The notes: generated from the letters alone by a model not told the origin. Shown: positions 55,626 to 64,000, numbered from the stretch's first letter. The stretch is 64,000 bases of DNA from Bradyrhizobium sp. in8p8 (GCF_000426845.1 NZ_AUGD01000007.1:186001-250000); one strand, 5' to 3'. Made by a program: numbers and translations.

Positions 55626-56576
55626 ATGCTGAACTTCGTCGTTCGGCGGCTCCTTGCCATGCTGCCGGTTCTGCTTGCCGTGTCGCTCCTGACGTTCCTG
55701 ATCGCCTCGCTGCTGCCGGGCGATCTGGCACTCGTCATCCTCGGCGACCAGGCGACCCCGGAGAACGTCGCGGCACTGCGTCGCGACATGGGGCTCGACC
55801 AGCCGCTGTGGTGGCGCTACCTGAGCTGGCTCGGTCAGGTGATGCAGGGGGATCTCGGCCGTTCCTTCCGCACCGGGCAGACGGTGCTGCAGGCGGTCGC
55901 CGAGCGCATCCCGGTCTCGCTGCAGCTGATGTTGATGGCCGAGTTCATCGGGCTCCTGATCGGCGTGCCGCTCGCGATCGTCTGCGCCGCGCGGGCCGGC
56001 GGCGCGTTCGACCGCTTCATGACCGGCGGCGCCTTCGCCATGCTGTCGATGCCGTCTTTCCTCACTGCAATCCTCCTGATCTATCTGTTTGCGGTCGAGC
56101 TGCGGTGGCTGCCGGCGACCGGATATGTGCCGTTCACCGAGGCGCCGCTCGCCAACTTGCGCTTCTTCGTGCTGCCGGCCCTGACGCTCGCGCTCGCGGA
56201 ATGGCCGGGCATCATGCGCGTGCTGCGCTCCGACATGATCGCGACCTTGCAGGAGGACTATATCGCGCTCGCCAAGGCCAAGGGCCTCAAGCCCGCGCGC
56301 ATCCTGTTCGTGCATGCGCTGAAACCCTCGTCACTGACGCTGGTGACGGTGACCGGCATCAACATCGGCCGCCTGCTCGGCGGCACACTGATCGTGGAAT
56401 CGATCTTCGCGCTCCCGGGCATCGGCCGGCTGCTGGTCGGTGCGATCTACACCCGCGATCTCGTCATCCTCCAGGGCGTGGTGCTGCTGGTCGCCTGCGG
56501 CTTCGTCATCGTGAATTTCATCGTCGACATGCTATACGCCGTGCTCGACCCCAGGATCCGCCATGGCCACGCTTGA
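55626..56576 (+). CDS. ABC transporter permease (DppB type)
   Basis: 316 residues. N-terminal FVVRRLLAMLPVLLAVSLLTFLIASLLPGDLA is typical of DppB, and the EAA loop region reads ALAKAKGLKPARILFVHALKP. Six helices are expected. It starts 7 bp after the binding-protein gene and overlaps the next permease by 14 bases, so translation is probably coupled. Confidence 0.92.
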   Translation: MLNFVVRRLLAMLPVLLAVSLLTFLIASLLPGDLALVILGDQATPENVAALRRDMGLDQPLWWRYLSWLGQVMQGDLGRSFRTGQTVLQAVAERIPVSLQLMLMAEFIGLLIGVPLAIVCAARAGGAFDRFMTGGAFAMLSMPSFLTAILLIYLFAVELRWLPATGYVPFTEAPLANLRFFVLPALTLALAEWPGIMRVLRSDMIATLQEDYIALAKAKGLKPARILFVHALKPSSLTLVTVTGINIGRLLGGTLIVESIFALPGIGRLLVGAIYTRDLVILQGVVLLVACGFVIVNFIVDMLYAVLDPRIRHGHA

Positions 56577-57432
56577 GCTGTCAGTTCAGGACGAGGTGGC
56601 ATCCGCGCCCGTTCGCGGCAACAAGTTCGGCTTCCTGTTCTGGGTCGCGGGCGGCTGGCTTGCCATCATCCTTTCGCTCGCAATACTTGCACCGGTGCTG
56701 CCGCTGCAGAACCCGGTCGACATGGACATGCTGGAGCGCCGTGCCACCTTCTCGAGTGAGCATTGGCTCGGCACCGACGGACTCGGTCGCGACGAGCTCG
56801 CCCGGCTGATCTTCGGTGCGCGCGTGTCGCTGACGGTCGGGCTGATCGCGCCGATGATCGGCCTCGTTATCGGCGGCGCGCTCGGCCTCGTTGCCGGCTA
56901 TTTTCGCGGCCGGTTCGAGACGGTGGTGGTCGGCAGCATGGACGTGCTGCTGGCCTTTCCGCCGCTGATCTTCGCGCTCGCCGTGACGGCCTATCTCGGG
57001 CAATCCGTTCCCAATCTCACCGTCATCCTGGGCGTGCTCGGCATTCCCGCCTTCATGCGGGTGGCGCGTGCGGCGACGCTGACGTTGGCGCGGCGCGAGT
57101 TCGTGATCGCGGCCGAGGCGTTGGGCGCCAGCCATGCCCGCATCCTCCTGCGCGAGCTGCTGCCGAACGTGATCCTGCCGCTGCTCGCCTTCTTCCTGCT
57201 CGGCGTCGCCGTCACCATCGTGGTCGAGGGCGCGCTTTCCTTTCTCGGCCTCGGCGTGCCGCCGCCAATGCCGAGCTGGGGCAGCATGATCGGGGAAGGA
57301 CGCGAGAGCCTCGACGTTGCGCCGCGGCTTGCCTTCCTGCCGGCGGCGGCGCTGTTCCTGACCGTGCTGGCGTTCAACCTCGTCGGCGACACCTTGCGGG
57401 CGCTGACCGACCCGCGTCAGGGGGCGCTGTGA
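56563..57432 (+). CDS. ABC transporter permease (DppC type)
   Basis: 289 residues. The N-terminus is polar, then WVAGGWLAIILSLAILAPVLP opens the membrane part. LGTDGLGRDELARLIFGARVSLTVG and AAEALGASHARILLRELLPN are the DppC-family motifs. It pairs with the DppB-type permease, overlapping it by 14 bases, and with the downstream ATPases. Confidence 0.92.
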   Translation: MATLELSVQDEVASAPVRGNKFGFLFWVAGGWLAIILSLAILAPVLPLQNPVDMDMLERRATFSSEHWLGTDGLGRDELARLIFGARVSLTVGLIAPMIGLVIGGALGLVAGYFRGRFETVVVGSMDVLLAFPPLIFALAVTAYLGQSVPNLTVILGVLGIPAFMRVARAATLTLARREFVIAAEALGASHARILLRELLPNVILPLLAFFLLGVAVTIVVEGALSFLGLGVPPPMPSWGSMIGEGRESLDVAPRLAFLPAAALFLTVLAFNLVGDTLRALTDPRQGAL

Positions 57433-58421
57433 GCGCGCCTCTTCTGACCATCGAGAACGTCGCGGTCGACCTGCCGACCCCGCGCGGCAATCTGCGCGCC
57501 GTCGATCATGTCAATCTCTCGCTGGAAGGCGGCCGCACGCTCGGCATCGTCGGCGAATCCGGCTGCGGCAAGACCATGCTGTCGCGCGCAGTGCTTCAGT
57601 TGTTGCCGAAGAAGGCGAAGCTCGCGGGACGCGTCATTTTCGACGGCCAGGATCTGGTGCGGCTCGACGCAGAACGCTTGCGCCGGCTCCGGGGACGCGA
57701 TCTCGCGGTCGTGTTCCAGGATCCCATGACCTCGCTCAATCCCGTGCTCACGATCGGGACGCAGCTGATGGAGACGATCCAGGAGCATCTCGAACTCGAC
57801 GCGCCGGTCGCGAAGAAGCGCAGCATCGAGCTGCTGGCAGCGGTCGGCATCCCCGCGCCGGAGCAACGGCTCGCGCAATATCCGCACCAATGTTCCGGCG
57901 GCATGCGCCAGCGCATCGCGATCGCGATCGCATTGTCCTGCGAGCCGAAGCTTCTGATCGCGGACGAGCCGACGACCGCCCTCGACGTCACGATCCAGGC
58001 TCAAATCCTCGATCTGCTCGCGCGCGAGCAGCGCCGCCGGCACATGGCGATGATCATCATCACCCACGATCTCGGCGTGGTCGCCGGCCGTGCCGACGAG
58101 GTCGCCGTGATGTATGCGGGCAGGGTGGTGGAGCGCGCGCCGACGTCTGCGCTCTTCAAGCGCATGCACATGCCCTACACCGAGGCGCTGCTGGCGGCGA
58201 TCCCGAAGCTCGACACTGCGCCGCATACGCCGCTGCCGGCCATCTCCGGCCGTCCGCCCGATCCGACGCGGCCGCTGAAGGGCTGCTCCTTTGCGCCGCG
58301 CTGCCGCTATGCCGCTGGCCGCTGTCACGAGGCCAAGCCGGAACTGATGGATGCGGAGACGCCCGGGCATCGGTACGCCTGTTTCCATCCAATCCGGATG
58401 GCGGAGGGGATCGGCGCATGA
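57429..58421 (+). CDS. ABC transporter ATP-binding protein (DppD/OppD type)
   Basis: 330 residues. Walker A is GESGCGKTM, the signature is CSGGMRQR, and Walker B is LLIADEPTTALDVTIQ. A C-terminal oligopeptide-type extension with CxPRCxYA-like cysteines (GCSFAPRCRYAAGRCHEAKPEL) follows. The GTG start at 57429 overlaps the permease stop (GTGA). It works with the second ATPase downstream. Confidence 0.92.
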   Translation: MSAPLLTIENVAVDLPTPRGNLRAVDHVNLSLEGGRTLGIVGESGCGKTMLSRAVLQLLPKKAKLAGRVIFDGQDLVRLDAERLRRLRGRDLAVVFQDPMTSLNPVLTIGTQLMETIQEHLELDAPVAKKRSIELLAAVGIPAPEQRLAQYPHQCSGGMRQRIAIAIALSCEPKLLIADEPTTALDVTIQAQILDLLAREQRRRHMAMIIITHDLGVVAGRADEVAVMYAGRVVERAPTSALFKRMHMPYTEALLAAIPKLDTAPHTPLPAISGRPPDPTRPLKGCSFAPRCRYAAGRCHEAKPELMDAETPGHRYACFHPIRMAEGIGA

Positions 58422-59389
58422 TGCAGCTTGCCGTCCGCCCCGAGCCGCTTCTGGAGGTCAACAATCTCGTCGTCGAATATGGTCTCGGCAACAAGACGGT
58501 GCACGCCGTCTCCGGAGTCAGTCTCCAGGTCGCGCGCGGCGAGACGCTGGGACTGGTCGGCGAATCCGGCTGCGGCAAGTCGACGCTGGGACGCGCGGTC
58601 TTGCAGCTGCGCCGCGCCAAATCCGGCCGCGTGCTGTTCGACGGCGAGGACCTCACGGCCATGGAGGGCGAGGCGCTGCGGAAAATGCGCCGGCGCGTGC
58701 AGCTGATCTTTCAGGATCCGATCGCCTCGCTGAATCCGCGCCGGCGCATCGGCGACATCGTGGCGGAGCCGCTGATCATCGCCGGGATCAAGGATGCCGC
58801 CGAACGCAAGCGTAGGGTCCACGAGGTGCTCTCTGCGGTTGGGCTCGATCCCGATCTCGTGGCGGGACGTCTGCCGCATGAATTTTCCGGCGGGCAATGC
58901 CAGCGCATCTGCATCGCGCGCTCGCTGGTGCTCAATCCGGAGTTCATCGTCTGCGACGAGCCGGTGTCGGCGCTCGACGTCTCAATTCGCGCACAGATCC
59001 TCAATCTGCTGGAGGAGATGAAGGTGCGCTTCGGTCTGACGCTGCTGTTCATTGCGCATGACCTCGCAGTCGTCAAAGCCGTCAGCGACCGCGTCGCGGT
59101 GATGTATCTCGGTCGGCTCTGCGAGGTCGGGCCCTCGGAGCAATTGTTCGCAAGGCCCGCGCATCCCTACACCGGGCTGCTGCTGCAGGCGATTCCGGTG
59201 CCCGATCCGGACGTGCGTCCCGCAGAGAGTGTTGCGACCGGGGAGCCGCCATCGCCGATTGCGCCGCCGTCCGGTTGCCGCTTCCGTACCCGCTGCCCGC
59301 GGGCCGATCAGCGATGCAGCGCGGAGATACCGGAGTTGCGCGAGGTCGTTCCCGGCCAGTTCGCGGCTTGCCACCATCCGCTGGCCTGA
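58418..59389 (+). CDS. ABC transporter ATP-binding protein (DppF/OppF type)
   Basis: 323 residues. Walker A is GESGCGKST, the signature is FSGGQCQR, and Walker B is IVCDEPVSALDVSIR. The C-terminal cysteine segment GCRFRTRCPRADQRCSAEIPEL follows. It starts at the ATG pair 58418-58423, overlapping the first ATPase stop by four bases. It forms a heterodimer with the upstream ATPase in the importer. Confidence 0.92.
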   Translation: MMQLAVRPEPLLEVNNLVVEYGLGNKTVHAVSGVSLQVARGETLGLVGESGCGKSTLGRAVLQLRRAKSGRVLFDGEDLTAMEGEALRKMRRRVQLIFQDPIASLNPRRRIGDIVAEPLIIAGIKDAAERKRRVHEVLSAVGLDPDLVAGRLPHEFSGGQCQRICIARSLVLNPEFIVCDEPVSALDVSIRAQILNLLEEMKVRFGLTLLFIAHDLAVVKAVSDRVAVMYLGRLCEVGPSEQLFARPAHPYTGLLLQAIPVPDPDVRPAESVATGEPPSPIAPPSGCRFRTRCPRADQRCSAEIPELREVVPGQFAACHHPLA

Positions 59390-59471
59390 ACTAAGACGGC
59401 TCCGGGTTTGTCTCGTCTCGCCCGCCGTGGCATGGTGGCGCGACAAGCAAGAAGCATGCGGGAGGACGCCG

Positions 59472-60539
59472 ATGAAGAGTTTCAAGGTCGCCGATTTCAA
59501 AGCGCCGTTGAAGGAGTTCGACGAGGCCACGCCGCAGCCGTCGGGCACGCAGGTGCTGATCAAGGTGAAAGCCGCGGGCGTCTGCCATAGCGATCTCCAC
59601 ATCTGGGAGGGCGGCTACGATCTCGGCCACGGCCGCAAGCCGCTGTCGCTGAAGGACCGCGGCATCAACCTGCCGCTGACCATGGGCCACGAGACGGTCG
59701 GTGAAATCCTTGCCTTCAGTCCCGACGTGAAGCCGACCGACCAGGGCGATCTCAAGCTCGGCGATGTCGGCCTCGTCTATCCCTGGATCGGTTGCGGCAA
59801 ATGCGCCACGTGCCTTGCCGGCGACGAGAACATGTGCCTGACGCCGCGCTCGCTCGGCGTCTATTGCGACGGCGGCTATGCCGACCACATGCTGGTGCCG
59901 CATCCGCGTTATCTGCTCAATCTGAAAGGTCTCGACCCCGCGACGACCGCGCCCTATGCCTGCTCGGGCGTCACCACGTATAGCGCGCTGAAGAAGGTCG
60001 AGCAGCACTTCGACACGCCCATCGTGATGTTCGGCGCCGGCGGCCTCGGCCTGATGGCGCTGTCGCTGCTCAAGGCGATGGGCGGCAAGGGCGCCATCAT
60101 GGTCGACATCGACGTGAAGAAGCGCGAAGCCGCCGAGAAGGCCGGCGCGCTGGCGACCGTCGATCCCAAGGCGCCGGATGCGCTCGAGCAGCTTGCCAAG
60201 AAGGCGGGAGGCCCCATCCGCGCCGTGATCGACCTCGTCGGCAACGCCGCGACGACGCAGCTCGGCTTCGATTGCCTGACCAAGGGCGGCAAGCTCGTCA
60301 TCGTCGGCCTGTTCGGCGGCGGCGCGACCTGGGCGCTGCCGCTGATTCCGATCAAGGCGATCACGATCCAGGGCAGCTATGTCGGAAACTTGCGTGAGAC
60401 GCAGGAATTGCTCGACCTCGTCCGGACGAAGAAGGTGCCGCCGATCCCGGTGACGACGGCCCCGCTCGCCAAGGCGAACGATGCGCTCTTGCAACTGCAG
60501 CAGGGTGCGGTGGTCGGGCGCACGGTGTTGACGCCGTAA
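59472..60539 (+). CDS. Zinc-dependent alcohol dehydrogenase
   Basis: 355 residues of the medium-chain family. Catalytic zinc site is GVCHSDLHIWEGGYDLG with GHETVGEI; structural zinc site is GCGKCATCLAGDENMC; the coenzyme motif is FGAGGLGLMAL. The ATG at 59472 has GGGAGG upstream and is preferred to the long upstream extension. It oxidises alcohols with NAD(P)+; the specific substrate is not evident. It lies 82 bp after the importer and is followed by a repeat and a dehydrogenase of the isocitrate/isopropylmalate family. Confidence 0.9.
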   Translation: MKSFKVADFKAPLKEFDEATPQPSGTQVLIKVKAAGVCHSDLHIWEGGYDLGHGRKPLSLKDRGINLPLTMGHETVGEILAFSPDVKPTDQGDLKLGDVGLVYPWIGCGKCATCLAGDENMCLTPRSLGVYCDGGYADHMLVPHPRYLLNLKGLDPATTAPYACSGVTTYSALKKVEQHFDTPIVMFGAGGLGLMALSLLKAMGGKGAIMVDIDVKKREAAEKAGALATVDPKAPDALEQLAKKAGGPIRAVIDLVGNAATTQLGFDCLTKGGKLVIVGLFGGGATWALPLIPIKAITIQGSYVGNLRETQELLDLVRTKKVPPIPVTTAPLAKANDALLQLQQGAVVGRTVLTP

Positions 60540-60555
60540 AGATTGACACTCTCCC

Positions 60556-60641
60556 CGTCATTGCGAGGAGCGAAGCCACGAACAAACCAGAACGTCGCCG
60601 CAGATGCAGTTCTGGATTCTTTCGCTTCGCTCGCAATGACG
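60556..60641. repeat. Dispersed palindromic repeat, copy 2
   Basis: Copy of the element at 23329-23415: left arm CGTCATTGCGAGGAGC, right arm TTCGCTCGCAATGACG, with CTGGATT inside the right half. The central part is diverged. It lies between the alcohol dehydrogenase and the isopropylmalate dehydrogenase-like gene, both on the plus strand. Confidence 0.75.
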
Positions 60642-60672
60642 ACTTGGCTGACTCCTTCCCCGAGGCTCTCGA

Positions 60673-61752
60673 ATGTCCGCAAACAACGCCTTCCATATCG
60701 CCGTGCTCGCCGGCGACGGCATCGGCCCCGAAGTCATGGCGCCGGCGCTCGAAGTGTTGCGCAAGGTCGAGCAGAAGTCCGGCCTGAGCTTCCGCTTCAC
60801 CGAGGCGCCGGCCGGCGCCAACAACTATCTGGCCACTGGCAAGTCGATGCCCGACTCGACCATCAAGCTGTGCGAGGAGGCGGATGCGATCCTGCTCGGC
60901 GCCTGTGGCCTGCCCTCGGTGCGCTACCCCGACAACACCGAGATCGCACCGCAGATCGAGCTGCGCTTCATCTTCGATCTCTATGCCGGCGTGCGTCCGG
61001 CGCGGCTCATTCCGGGCGTGCCGAGCCCGATCGTCGGCGCCGACCAGCGCGGCATCGATCTCGTCGTCATTCGGGAATCGACCGAAGGCCTGTTCGCCTC
61101 GATGGGCAAGGGCGTCGTCACCCACGAGGACGCGCGCGAGACCATGGTGATCACGCGTCGCACCTCCGAGCGCCTGTTCGAATTCTCGTTTCGCCTCGCG
61201 GAGCGGCGCAAGGCGCGCGGCAGGCCGGGCGCGCTCACCTGCGTCGACAAGGCGAACGTGTTCAAGGCGTTTGCGTTCTTCCGCGGCATTTTCGACGAGA
61301 TCGCGAAGAAGCATCCCGAGGTGAAGACCGACCGGCTCTATGTCGATGCCTGCTCGGCGATGCTGGTGAAGCGGCCCTGGGATTTCGACGTGATGGTGAT
61401 GGAGAACATGTTCGGCGACATCGTCTCCGACATCACAGCGAGCCTGATCGGCGGCCTCGGCATGGCACCGTCGGCCGATATCGGCGATGAATATGCGGTG
61501 TTCCAGCCGTGCCACGGCACCGCGCCTGACATCATGGGGCAGGGCAAGGCCAATCCCACCGGCATGATCCTGTCGGCCGCGATGATGCTGGACTGGCTCG
61601 CCGACAAGCACGGCCTCGAGAGCGCTGCGGAAGCCGGCGAGACCATCGAGCGTGCGGTGGACCAGATCTATGCCGGCGGCATCAAGCCGATGGAGTTCGG
61701 CGGCAGCAACGGCACGGCGGATATTACAAAGGCCGTGCTCGCGGCGCTGTAA
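60673..61752 (+). CDS. Isocitrate/isopropylmalate dehydrogenase family protein
   Basis: 359 residues with the beta-decarboxylating dehydrogenase fold: IAVLAGDGIGPEV at the start, then CVDKANVFKA and ENMFGDIVSDITASLIGGLGMAPSADIGD, then CHGTAPDIMGQGKANPTG. The layout and length fit 3-isopropylmalate or tartrate dehydrogenases. They oxidise a 2-hydroxy acid with loss of CO2 using NAD+ and Mg2+. No leucine gene is adjacent, which makes tartrate/malate-type activity possible. A bidirectional terminator follows. Confidence 0.88.
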   Translation: MSANNAFHIAVLAGDGIGPEVMAPALEVLRKVEQKSGLSFRFTEAPAGANNYLATGKSMPDSTIKLCEEADAILLGACGLPSVRYPDNTEIAPQIELRFIFDLYAGVRPARLIPGVPSPIVGADQRGIDLVVIRESTEGLFASMGKGVVTHEDARETMVITRRTSERLFEFSFRLAERRKARGRPGALTCVDKANVFKAFAFFRGIFDEIAKKHPEVKTDRLYVDACSAMLVKRPWDFDVMVMENMFGDIVSDITASLIGGLGMAPSADIGDEYAVFQPCHGTAPDIMGQGKANPTGMILSAAMMLDWLADKHGLESAAEAGETIERAVDQIYAGGIKPMEFGGSNGTADITKAVLAAL

Positions 61753-61760
61753 TCAAGGAA

Positions 61761-61780
61761 AAGGGGCCCGCAGGCCCCTT
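61761..61780. terminator. Bidirectional terminator
   Basis: AAGGGGCC (61761-61768) pairs with GGCCCCTT (61773-61780) around a CGCA loop. It sits 8 bases after the dehydrogenase stop and 6 bases before the stop of the convergent small secreted-protein gene, so it probably serves both. Confidence 0.7.
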
Positions 61781-61786
61781 GGTCGT

Positions 61787-62068
61787 TCACCAGCGGCGCC
61801 AGTGATGGTGATGACGCCAGCGCCATGGACGGGGGCCATAGAAGCGCGGGCCGCCATAGTAGCCGTAGGCGCGGTAATAGTTCGGGCGCCACCAGCAGCG
61901 GCCCCAGGGGTTACAGACCCAGCGCACTTGCTCGACCTCGGCGGGCGGACCGCTTGCAATCTTGTCCGCTTGCGGAATGCCGTTCGGCATTGCCGCAAGT
62001 GCCTGTCCGGAGGCGAGCGCCACACCGCCGACGGCAGCCAGACCAAGAACAGCAAATTTCAGTGTCAT
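61787..62068 (-). CDS. Small exported His/Trp-rich protein
   Basis: 93 residues. A signal peptide (TLKFAVLGLAAVGGVALASGQALA) is followed by a CNPWGRCWWRPNYYRAYGYYGG core and a His/Trp/Arg-rich tail. This resembles small rhizobial proteins with GCG_CRPN-type or CxPxGxCWxRP motifs of unknown function. The ATG at 62068 has AGGGAG upstream. It is convergent with the preceding dehydrogenase and could bind metal, but that is conjecture. Confidence 0.75.
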   Translation of the reverse strand: MTLKFAVLGLAAVGGVALASGQALAAMPNGIPQADKIASGPPAEVEQVRWVCNPWGRCWWRPNYYRAYGYYGGPRFYGPRPWRWRHHHHWRRW

Positions 62069-62172
62069 CGCAATCTCCCTCGTTGCTGGCGGGAGAACTT
62101 TCGCGGGATCAAGTGGTTGCAACGGCGCTGAACTGCACGCGGAATTTAATCTTCCTGAATGTCGGTTCAGCT

Positions 62173-62994
62173 TCAGCGGCCCCGGAATTGCGGCTTGCGC
62201 TTTTCCATGAAGGCCTGCCGGCCCTCGCGGAAATCCTCCGAGTCCATGCAGGCATTGCCGATCGCCTTGACCGCCTCCATGTCGCGCCGGCTTTCATCCT
62301 CAAGCACCTGCGTGATGGTGATCTTTGCGGCCTTGATCGCGAGCGGAGCGTTCTGCGAGACCGTCTCTGCGATCATCATGGTCTCGCCCCAGAGCTCGTC
62401 GACAGGGAACACGCGCTCGACCAAGCCAATGCGGAGCGCCTCTGCGGCATCGATGCGCATTCCCGTGTACATCAGAAGCCGCGCCCAGGACGGACCGACC
62501 AGCGACACCAGATGCCGCAGGCCGTCATAGCCGTAGGCGATGCCGAGTTTGGCTGCGGGTATGCCGAACTGGCTCCCATGCGAGGCGAGGCGGATGTCGG
62601 CGAGCATCGCAACCTGCATGCCGCCGCCGAGGCAGTAACCGTCGATGCAGGCGATCGTCGGCTTGGGATAGTCGGCGAGCAGCGCGCGCTGGGCGGCGCT
62701 GCGCCTGGCGTATTCCTCGGATGCCGCTGCATTGTGCCTGGCCTTCTCGAACTGGCTGATGTCGGCGCCAGAGACGAATGCCTTGCCGCCGGCGCCGCGC
62801 AGGATCACGACCCGCACGTCGTCGTCGTCGCGCAAGGCGGTCAGCGCCATGCCAAATCCCTCCCACATCTCCAGCGACATCGCGTTGCGCTTGTCCGGAT
62901 TGTTGAAGGTGATCACGCCGACGCCGCCGGCCGCGTGCTGGAGGATCCTGCCGTCGGCGTAAGGCATTCCGGTCGTGCTGAACATGTCGGGCAT
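62173..62994 (-). CDS. Enoyl-CoA hydratase/isomerase family protein
   Basis: 273 residues of the crotonase fold. The oxyanion-hole regions are AFVSGADISQFE and CIDGYCLGGGMQVAMLADIRLAS, with a C-terminal tail EDFREGRQAFMEKRKPQFRGR typical of the family. It hydrates or isomerises enoyl-CoA thioesters in fatty acid or aromatic acid breakdown. The ATG at 62994 is one of several possible; longer upstream starts in the same frame have no ribosome site, and a weak GCGAGC precedes this one. Confidence 0.87.
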   Translation of the reverse strand: MPDMFSTTGMPYADGRILQHAAGGVGVITFNNPDKRNAMSLEMWEGFGMALTALRDDDDVRVVILRGAGGKAFVSGADISQFEKARHNAAASEEYARRSAAQRALLADYPKPTIACIDGYCLGGGMQVAMLADIRLASHGSQFGIPAAKLGIAYGYDGLRHLVSLVGPSWARLLMYTGMRIDAAEALRIGLVERVFPVDELWGETMMIAETVSQNAPLAIKAAKITITQVLEDESRRDMEAVKAIGNACMDSEDFREGRQAFMEKRKPQFRGR

Positions 62995-63285
62995 CGTGCG
63001 CTCGCTGGTCGTAGGACGAGCCGCAATGTGCGGCGCAGGCGCCGCCATGGTCAACCCGGGCAAGGGCGGGCAGCTTGCATCCGCCCGTGCTTCGGTTGCA
63101 TGCGCGAAGCTCGACGAAGGTGGCGGCTGACCGCCAACAAAAAGGAGCGGCCAGGCCGCCCCGAGACAGACCCCGCGCAGGGGCACGGGCGCAGACATAT
63201 TTCGTCCGGTCTCGTTCAATCCAGCCGCGCCCCCTTGACGCGGTGGATTGAACGTCGGCCGTGAAGGCCAAACCGTCGTTCGACT

Positions 63286-63678
63286 TCAGCTCTCGTTGGC
63301 CGCGATCGATTCCATCAGCGAGACGAGCTGACGCTGCACCGTCTGGTCCTTGATCTTGCTGTAGGCGCGCAGCAGGCGGAGGCTGAAGGCCGAATCCAGG
63401 AAGAGCAGGCTCTCGACTTCGCGCGCCTTGTTGTCGCCGTCGTAGAAGAAGGTCACGGGCACGTCGAGGGCGGAGGCGATCTGCTGAAGGCGGGCCGCGC
63501 CGACGCGATTGACGCCCTTTTCGTATTTCTGGACCTGTTGGAAGCTGACTCCGAGCTTCTCGCCGAGCTCGGCCTGCGAGATCTTCATCTCGACGCGCCG
63601 CAGCCGAATCCGCTTGCCGAGCTCGATGTCCGGCTTCCCGGCGCTGCGCTGCTTCATTCTTTTTGCCGCTGCTTTCAT
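63286..63678 (-). CDS. XRE-family HTH transcriptional regulator
   Basis: 130 residues. The helix-turn-helix is at about residues 20-75: LGKRIRLRRVEMKISQAELGEKLGVSFQQVQKYEKGVNRVGAARLQQIASALDVPVTFFYD. A C-terminal helical part (FLDSAFSLRLLRAYSKI) follows. This layout recalls PraR-type regulators of rhizobia, which repress adhesion and quorum genes, but the match is by eye. I take the ATG at 63678, with AAGGTG about 9 bases upstream; a GTG four codons earlier overlaps the LysR stop (63687-63689) and is also possible. It lies just behind the LysR gene, so the two may be cotranscribed. Confidence 0.8.
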   Translation of the reverse strand: MKAAAKRMKQRSAGKPDIELGKRIRLRRVEMKISQAELGEKLGVSFQQVQKYEKGVNRVGAARLQQIASALDVPVTFFYDGDNKAREVESLLFLDSAFSLRLLRAYSKIKDQTVQRQLVSLMESIAANES

Positions 63679-63686
63679 CTCTGCTT

Positions 63687-64000
63687 TCACCTTTGTTCTT
63701 CGGTTGAAAATCCCCCGAAGAGCTGGGTCAGGGGTTCGCCCATGTACGAGTCCTTGAATTCATGCGGGTGCACGAATTCTTCCTTAAACCACGGGAAGCG
63801 AGCCGGATTGAAAGCGTCGATCAGCCAGTCAATCATGTGCCGCACGCGCGGAATACGGCCGCTACCGGGGTGGTAGGACAGCCAGATATCCAGCGGTCGG
63901 TTCAGCTCGACCTCCAGTGGAATTAACTTCCCGCCAAGCGCGATGGCGTAGCTCGGGAATACGCCGATGCCGGCGCCATTCGCGACCGCCCAATAATTGG
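63687..64000 (-). CDS. LysR family transcriptional regulator, C-terminal part (partial)
   Basis: Runs off the window. The visible 103 residues are the end of a LysR effector domain: NYWAVANGAGIGVFPSYAIALGGKLIPLEVELNRPLDIWLSYHPGSGRIPRVRHMIDWLIDAF. No HTH is in the window. The reading frame is confirmed by continuous homology-like sequence to the stop. Its stop overlaps a possible GTG start of the XRE gene by four bases. Confidence 0.85.
   Translation of the reverse strand, partial: NYWAVANGAGIGVFPSYAIALGGKLIPLEVELNRPLDIWLSYHPGSGRIPRVRHMIDWLIDAFNPARFPWFKEEFVHPHEFKDSYMGEPLTQLFGGFSTEEQR

Overview
The window looks like chromosomal DNA of a Bradyrhizobium-type alphaproteobacterium. It is uniformly GC-rich. 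Its centre is a complete microaerobic respiration locus in the order fixK2 - receiver protein - fixJ - fixL - (usp, CBS) - fixNOQP - fixGHIS, which is the order I recall for the Bradyrhizobium diazoefficiens fixLJ/fixK2/fixNOQP region. Key residues fall at the B. diazoefficiens numbers: FixL heme His200, Arg220 and kinase His291; FixJ Asp55; FixK2 Cys183 if the second ATG is the start. I see no IS element, phage gene, CRISPR array, rRNA or tRNA.

Layout. 1-4.4 kb: a B12-binding radical SAM protein and a membrane-anchored protein with a phospholipase-A2-like HD motif. 4.4-12.8 kb: a DHA2-type efflux pump, a same-strand run of four redox/hydrolase genes (SDR, MBL hydrolase, NDH-2-like flavoprotein, alpha/beta hydrolase) and two divergent AraC regulators. 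12.8-15.4 kb: SulP transporter, PPOX-fold stress protein and a small membrane protein. 15.8-20 kb: trans-aconitate methyltransferase and a TRAP transporter with a fused DctQM permease. 20-23.3 kb: a frameshifted GGDEF gene and an alkyl sulfatase. 23.5-30.7 kb: a GT4 glycosyltransferase, ABC exporter, amylo-alpha-1,6-glucosidase, PRC-barrel protein and MFS carrier. 30.8-43.8 kb: the fix locus. 43.8-47.8 kb: MFS carrier, cupin, Met/His-rich secreted peptide, peroxiredoxin-like protein and a LysR regulator, with LysR-type boxes in the upstream regions. 48-52.6 kb: 3-hydroxybutyrate dehydrogenase, patatin, MpaB-type protein and glycogen synthase. 52.7-61.8 kb: CaiB-type CoA transferase, a complete family-5 peptide-type ABC importer, a zinc alcohol dehydrogenase and an isopropylmalate/tartrate dehydrogenase homologue. 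61.8-64 kb: a small secreted protein, an enoyl-CoA hydratase, an XRE regulator and the C-terminus of a LysR regulator running off the window.

How the genes work together. In the fix locus the heme sensor FixL phosphorylates FixJ at low oxygen. FixJ activates fixK2, and FixK2 should act at a perfect FixK box before fixN and an acceptable one before fixG. FixNOQP is the cbb3 oxidase and FixGHIS supplies its copper and assembly functions. The rest is mostly transport and catabolism of organic acids, esters, peptides and storage polymers.

The most interesting leads are the PLA2-like anchored protein, the receiver-only protein between fixJ and fixK2, the single-base frameshift in the GGDEF gene, and the repeated ATAG-N7-(C/G)TAT boxes linking the LysR gene to the cupin/Met-rich pair. 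I did not find a feature that I can defend as a wholly new multi-gene system.
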